Source: Pseudomonadota bacterium (lineage in GTDB: Bacteria > Pseudomonadota > Alphaproteobacteria > RF32 > CAG-239). From it: a DNA stretch of 15,741 bases. Shown in pieces: positions 12,380 to 15,741 of this stretch (within the stretch, counting starts at the first letter, position 1; each line of letters opens with the position of its first letter). The position numbers were made by a program, and so were the translations under genes. The DNA is taken from NCBI GenBank assembly GCA_021617435.1, contig JAJWCP010000017.1, forward strand, positions 1 to 15,741, read 5' to 3'. Under the pieces are notes generated by a model. That model saw only the letters and a program-made list of their open reading frames with translations, was not told the origin of the DNA and searched no databases.

Positions 12380-14359
12380 TTATAAATTTTTAATAGCTAA
12401 TGCTTCAAGCTCTTTGAGCTTGTCACGGTAGATAACCGCTTGCTCAAATTCCAGATTAAGCGCTGCTTCTTTCATCAGTTTGGTATATTCTTTAATTTTC
12501 TTTTCAATGTTTTTAATATCTTCTTTGCTTGCCGCGTCGTCTTTTACAAAGTCGGTTTCGGTCATTTCTTTTAAGGTGGAAGAAATGCTCTTTTTGATGG
12601 TTTGCGGGGTAATGCCGTGTTCAATATTATACTTAATTTGTTTTTCGCGGCGGCGGTTGGTTTCATCAAGCGCGGCTTTAATGGAGCCGGTAATTTTGTC
12701 GGCATACAAAATTACCCGCCCGTGCGCATTGCGCGCAGCTCGTCCGATAGTCTGAATCAAAGAGCGGGTGGAACGCAAAAATCCTTCTTTGTCGGCGTCT
12801 AAAATTGCCACCAACGAACATTCCGGAATATCCAAACCCTCGCGCAACAGGTTAATACCGACCAAAACATCAAATACGCCCAAGCGCAAATCGCGGATAA
12901 TTTCAATACGCTCCAAGGTGTCAATATCCGAGTGTAAATAGCGCACTTTTATGCCGTTATCTTTGAGGTATTCGGTTAAATCTTCCGCCATTTTTTTGGT
13001 TAAGGTGGTAACAAGCACCCGCTCGCCGTTGGCGGCGGTCTTTTTACATTCATTCATTAAGTCGTCAATTTGATTTTCAACCGGACGCACCAAGCATAGC
13101 GGATCGGTTAAGCCGGTCGGGCGGATAACCTGTTCGGCAAATGTGCCCTTGCTTTGCTCTAACTCCCAATCTCCGGGGGTTGCGGAAACAAAAATACTTT
13201 GCGGGCGCATGCGGTCCCATTCTTCAAACTTCAGCGGGCGGTTGTCAATACATGACGGCAGGCGGAAGCCATAATCGGCAAGCGTGCTTTTACGGTTAAA
13301 GTCGCCGCGGAACATCGCCCCGATTTGCGGCACGGAAATATGGCTCTCGTCAACAAACAGTAAGGCGTTCTTCGGCAAATATTCAAACAATGTCGGCGGT
13401 GGCTCCCCCGGAGCGCGGCCGGTTAAATAGCGCGAATAGTTTTCAATGCCTTTGCAGTGACCAGTGCTTTCAAGCATTTCCAAATCAAAACGGGTGCGTT
13501 GTTCCAAGCGCTGCGCTTCCAAAAGCTTGTTTTCAGCTTTAAGCTCGTTCAGCCTGATTTCCAAATCCTCGCGGATATGCGTAATTGCTTGTGATAGCGC
13601 CGGACGCGGAGTAACATAGTGATTGGCAGGATAAACGGTAATCTCATTTAATTCGGCTGTCTTTTTGCCGGTGAGGGAATCAATCTCGCTGATGCTTTCA
13701 ATTTCATCACCGAAAAATGAAATTCGCCACGCGCGGTCTTCATAGTGTGCCGGAAAAATATCTAAGGTATCGCCGTTGACGCGGAAGGTGCTGCGCACAA
13801 AGTTTATTTGATTGCGTTCATATTGCAGTTCCGCCAAATTGCGATAAATATCCTGCGGGTCAAGCACATCGCCGACTTTTAAGCCGAATGCCATTGAAGA
13901 GTATGATTCCATGCTTCCCAAACCGTAAATGCACGAAACCGAGGCAACGATAATTACATCGCGGTCTTCTAAAACATTGCGGGTTGCGCCGTGTCGCATA
14001 CGGTCAATTTGTTCATTAATCGCGGAGTCTTTTTCAATGTAAGTGTCGGTTTTCGGAATATATGCTTCCGGCTGATAATAATCATAGTATGACACAAAAT
14101 ATTCCACGTGATTGTTCGGGAAAAACTCTTTCATTTCGGAGTATAACTGCGCCGCCAGAATTTTGTTAGGAGCCATAATCAGGGCAGGGCGCTTAGCTTG
14201 CTCAATAATTTTAGCCATCGTAAAAGTTTTGCCCGAACCGGTAACTCCGAGCAACACTTGCGAGCGGTCGCCGCGATTTAGCCCTTCGCATAGTTCTTTA
14301 ATCGCTTCCGGTTGGTCGCCGGACGGTTCAAACGGGCTGACAATTTTAAATTCCTGCAT
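12380..14359 (-). CDS. uvrB: Excinuclease ABC subunit B
   Basis: A 659-residue UvrB, the damage-verifying helicase-like subunit of nucleotide excision repair, working with UvrA and UvrC. Visible marks are the start MQEFKIVSPFEPSGDQPEAI, Walker A GVTGSGKT (38-45), the beta-hairpin region YYDYYQPEAYIPKTDTYIEKD (91-111), the DESH box (337-340), the helicase motifs LREGLDIPE and QTIGRAARN, and a C-terminal UVR domain (about 618-659) that contacts UvrC. The frame is open 22 codons further upstream to 14425, but the family start and an AAAGGAG ribosome binding site point to the ATG at 14359. The gene is transcribed alone, divergent from the gene at 14496. Confidence 0.97.
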   Translation of the reverse strand: MQEFKIVSPFEPSGDQPEAIKELCEGLNRGDRSQVLLGVTGSGKTFTMAKIIEQAKRPALIMAPNKILAAQLYSEMKEFFPNNHVEYFVSYYDYYQPEAYIPKTDTYIEKDSAINEQIDRMRHGATRNVLEDRDVIIVASVSCIYGLGSMESYSSMAFGLKVGDVLDPQDIYRNLAELQYERNQINFVRSTFRVNGDTLDIFPAHYEDRAWRISFFGDEIESISEIDSLTGKKTAELNEITVYPANHYVTPRPALSQAITHIREDLEIRLNELKAENKLLEAQRLEQRTRFDLEMLESTGHCKGIENYSRYLTGRAPGEPPPTLFEYLPKNALLFVDESHISVPQIGAMFRGDFNRKSTLADYGFRLPSCIDNRPLKFEEWDRMRPQSIFVSATPGDWELEQSKGTFAEQVIRPTGLTDPLCLVRPVENQIDDLMNECKKTAANGERVLVTTLTKKMAEDLTEYLKDNGIKVRYLHSDIDTLERIEIIRDLRLGVFDVLVGINLLREGLDIPECSLVAILDADKEGFLRSTRSLIQTIGRAARNAHGRVILYADKITGSIKAALDETNRRREKQIKYNIEHGITPQTIKKSISSTLKEMTETDFVKDDAASKEDIKNIEKKIKEYTKLMKEAALNLEFEQAVIYRDKLKELEALAIKNL

Positions 14360-14384
14360 ACTTGCGATAACTCCTTTAAGCAAG

Positions 14385-14410
14385 ATAATAGCGGTTATTT
14401 TGCAAAATAA
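14385..14410 (-). promoter_or_regulatory. uvrB promoter region with a 16-base perfect palindrome
   Basis: On the minus strand a -10-like TATTAT lies at 14390-14385, with only a weak -35 (GTTTTA) 17 bases upstream. The spacer and -35 edge are covered by the perfect palindrome ttattttgcaaaataa (14395-14410). A palindrome in this position is typical of an operator, but the binding protein is unknown; it does not look like the GTTC-type alphaproteobacterial LexA site. Confidence 0.45.
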
Positions 14411-14442
14411 AACCATAAAATGCAAAATTTTTCATTTTTTAC

Positions 14443-14471
14443 TTGCTTATTAGCTCATTTTGCGGTATTTT
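14443..14471 (+). promoter_or_regulatory. Possible promoter of the acidic-tail gene
   Basis: TTGCTT (14443-14448) and TATTTT (14466-14471) are separated by 17 bases, 25 bases before the ATG at 14496. The leader would be very short (about 18 bases). The match is moderate and the region is AT-rich, so chance is possible. Confidence 0.35.
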
Positions 14472-14495
14472 TGTCTAAACTAAAATTTTTATGAT

Positions 14496-15020
14496 ATGGA
14501 AAAAGCAAAAAAACTGCAAATTCAAAAGTTGCAGGAAGCAGAACAACGTGCCGACAAAGCGCTTGCGCTTGGCATAGGAATATTTTTAGGCTATGAGCAG
14601 ACCAGTGTTTGTGGTATTTGCGAGATGTATTACATCTTACGTAAGTGGCAAACCAAACTGGGTCCTTGGGCGCTTAATAAAGGCTTGGATGCTCTCATTG
14701 AGCGTTATGACACAAGCTTTAAGGCGATTAATCTGCTGGATGAAATGGATGGCTATGTTGCCTTGCGTCAGGCTATTGACAAGGCCTCTGACAAAGAAAG
14801 CAATATAGAAAGCGCATTCACTAATGACCAGGAAGGCACCGCTACCATGCCTGAAATCATGGAAATTATTGCCCAGTGTCATGAACCGGAAGAAGAGTCT
14901 GCGTCAGAAGAGGTTGAAGAGCCGGAACAGCCCGAAGATTATGAAGAACAGGAACTGTCAAAGGCAGAAATACCTTATGCGTACCCGATTTGGAACAATC
15001 CAAAAGGTCCGCTCAGCTGA
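14496..15020 (+). CDS. Orphan cytoplasmic protein with an acidic C-terminal tail
   Basis: A 174-residue protein I do not recognise. It has no signal peptide or obvious membrane helix. Residues 1-25 form a charged amphipathic helix (KKLQIQKLQEAEQRADKAL), 26-100 a mainly helical segment with C39/C42 (VCGIC) and several Trp and Tyr, and 130-157 a strongly acidic stretch rich in Glu and Pro. The last residues are YAYPIWNNPKGPLS. The ATG at 14496 is the only one after an in-frame stop at 14481, but there is no Shine-Dalgarno sequence. It is divergent from uvrB and followed by a hairpin terminator, which supports a real single gene. Confidence 0.7.
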   Translation: MEKAKKLQIQKLQEAEQRADKALALGIGIFLGYEQTSVCGICEMYYILRKWQTKLGPWALNKGLDALIERYDTSFKAINLLDEMDGYVALRQAIDKASDKESNIESAFTNDQEGTATMPEIMEIIAQCHEPEEESASEEVEEPEQPEDYEEQELSKAEIPYAYPIWNNPKGPLS

Positions 15021-15042
15021 TGGCAGAGTCTTTGTAAAACTG

Positions 15043-15079
15043 AAACACCCGTTCGTCTATAAGGCCACGGGTGTTTTTT
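15043..15079 (+). terminator. Rho-independent terminator after the acidic-tail gene
   Basis: aaacacccg (15043-15051) pairs perfectly with cgggtgttt (15068-15076), 9 base pairs with a 16-base loop, and is followed by a T-run (15074-15079). It lies 22 bases past the stop at 15020 and just before the convergent prepilin-like gene. Confidence 0.85.
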
Positions 15080-15087
15080 ATGCCTAG

Positions 15088-15741
15088 TTATTTAATTTCA
15101 TACTTAAAATAAAAATTACAGCTTTTTTCGGCACAGTTTTTACAAATTTCATACATACCATTTTGGGATAAATCTTTTAAACATTTACGGACGGACGAAC
15201 AATAAGTATCACCATAAAGGTAATCTAACCCGCCCGCTTCACCGGACCAAGCACTAAAATAATAAAGCTGCGCAGAAAAGGCTTTGGCTGTTTCAAAAAT
15301 ATTATGGCATACATCAAAATTTTTGTAATTAGTCGGCGACTGAATAAGAAGAGTAGATGCTCTGCAAAATTCATCAGTGCAGTTATCGGTATTTATGTAG
15401 TATAAAAATCCGAAAGTATCATAAATATGGCCGTCATTAGCTTTAATCATCTCTTGCGGAATTTCATTAAGTGTTTTTAAGTAAGGCACAAAGTAGCCTT
15501 TACTGTGTCCGAACATATCTTTATAGCGGTATAATACGTTTAATAACCAGCTGATTTGTTCTGCTTGCTTATTGAGCTTGTACTTCATCATCGCCTTTGA
15601 GTAACCTGCAATCGCGCCGACGGATAGAACCCCGATGATGGCAAGAACGCCGAGCATTTCTACCATACTGCGACCTGCACAAACACTGTCACACTCCGGC
15701 TTGACCGGAGTGTCCAGGTGGAAGAAATTTGCTACTTTGTT
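15088..15741 (-). CDS. Prepilin-like protein with Cys-rich C-terminal domain (5' end outside window)
   Basis: The frame is open from the stop at 15088 to the window edge, 217 codons, so the start lies outside. Near the edge it reads GRSMVEMLGVLAIIGVLSVG. This fits a type IV prepilin cleavage site, with Gly at -1 and Glu at +5, followed by the hydrophobic helix that forms the pilus or pseudopilus core. The ATG at 15666 is inside this site (position +3), so it cannot be the true start. The soluble part (about 160 residues) has many Cys, for example CTDEFC, YCSSVRKC and CKNCAEKSC, likely as disulfides in the periplasm or outside. Type II secretion, type IV pilus and competence pseudopilins all fit. 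The leader contains a translated palindromic repeat. Confidence 0.85.
   Translation of the reverse strand, partial: NKVANFFHLDTPVKPECDSVCAGRSMVEMLGVLAIIGVLSVGAIAGYSKAMMKYKLNKQAEQISWLLNVLYRYKDMFGHSKGYFVPYLKTLNEIPQEMIKANDGHIYDTFGFLYYINTDNCTDEFCRASTLLIQSPTNYKNFDVCHNIFETAKAFSAQLYYFSAWSGEAGGLDYLYGDTYCSSVRKCLKDLSQNGMYEICKNCAEKSCNFYFKYEIK
15691..15713. repeat. Palindromic element translated inside the prepilin leader
   Basis: acactccgg (15691-15699) and ccggagtgt (15705-15713) form a perfect 9-base-pair hairpin with a 5-base loop. In the prepilin frame the element codes for part of HLDTPVKPECDS. I recall similar LDSRVKPEND-type peptides from dispersed palindromic repeats in Alphaproteobacteria, including in front of GRSMVEMLG prepilins; this is memory, not a search. 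No second copy is seen in this window. Confidence 0.75.

Noticed and set aside
14360..14425. 22-residue N-terminal extension of UvrB
   Set aside because: The family start MQEFKIVSPF and an AAAGGAG site point to the ATG at 14359; the extension covers the promoter-like region and palindrome.
14360..14495. LexA (SOS) box upstream of uvrB
   Set aside because: No GTTC-N7-GTTC or CTG-N10-CAG type site was seen in the gap; the palindrome present is of a different sequence.

Overview
The window looks like chromosomal DNA from an alphaproteobacterium, probably one of the uncultured host-associated lineages with modest GC content (RF32-like gut Alphaproteobacteria are my best guess). The reasons are the prepilin N-terminus GRSMVEMLGVLAIIG with a short palindromic repeat translated inside its leader, which I recall from that group, the lipoprotein-comM pair, and the general gene style. 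This placement is from memory and unverified. I see no tRNA, rRNA, CRISPR array, insertion sequence or phage gene.

Layout. 1-72 (-): start of a truncated membrane protein. 222-1943 (+): a two-gene envelope operon, a Cys/Pro-rich lipoprotein followed 3 bases later by a secreted two-domain protein. 1946-3625 (-): dtd (D-aminoacyl-tRNA deacylase) behind a fused SpmA-SpmB-type membrane protein. 3766-4743 (+): DUF3137-type membrane protein, convergent with a six-helix membrane protein (4778-5449, -) across a shared terminator. 5648-9646 (-): a three-gene operon of small lipoprotein, comM, and a 709-residue secreted protein that carries CxxC repeats and a trypsin-like domain lacking all three catalytic residues. 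9837-10921 (+): rpsF-rpsR-rplI with a promoter, a structured leader and a strong terminator. 10998-12250 (-): two tandem paralogous membrane proteins of unknown function that share a 129-base block without a mismatch. 12380-14359 (-): uvrB. 14496-15020 (+): an orphan protein with an acidic tail. 15088-15741 (-): a Cys-rich prepilin-like protein running off the window edge.

How it fits together. The housekeeping genes (dtd, rpsF-rpsR-rplI, uvrB, comM) are ordinary. The interesting material is in the envelope genes. Two separate loci (222-1943 and 5648-7777) encode exported proteins that combine short Cys-rich repeats with similar-looking domains carrying an (A/P)-(D/E)-Y-x-(L/I)-T signature. 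One of them also carries the dead protease domain. This could be an undescribed envelope assembly or scaffold system, but that is inference. comM and the prepilin-like gene would be compatible with DNA uptake, but no other competence gene is present.
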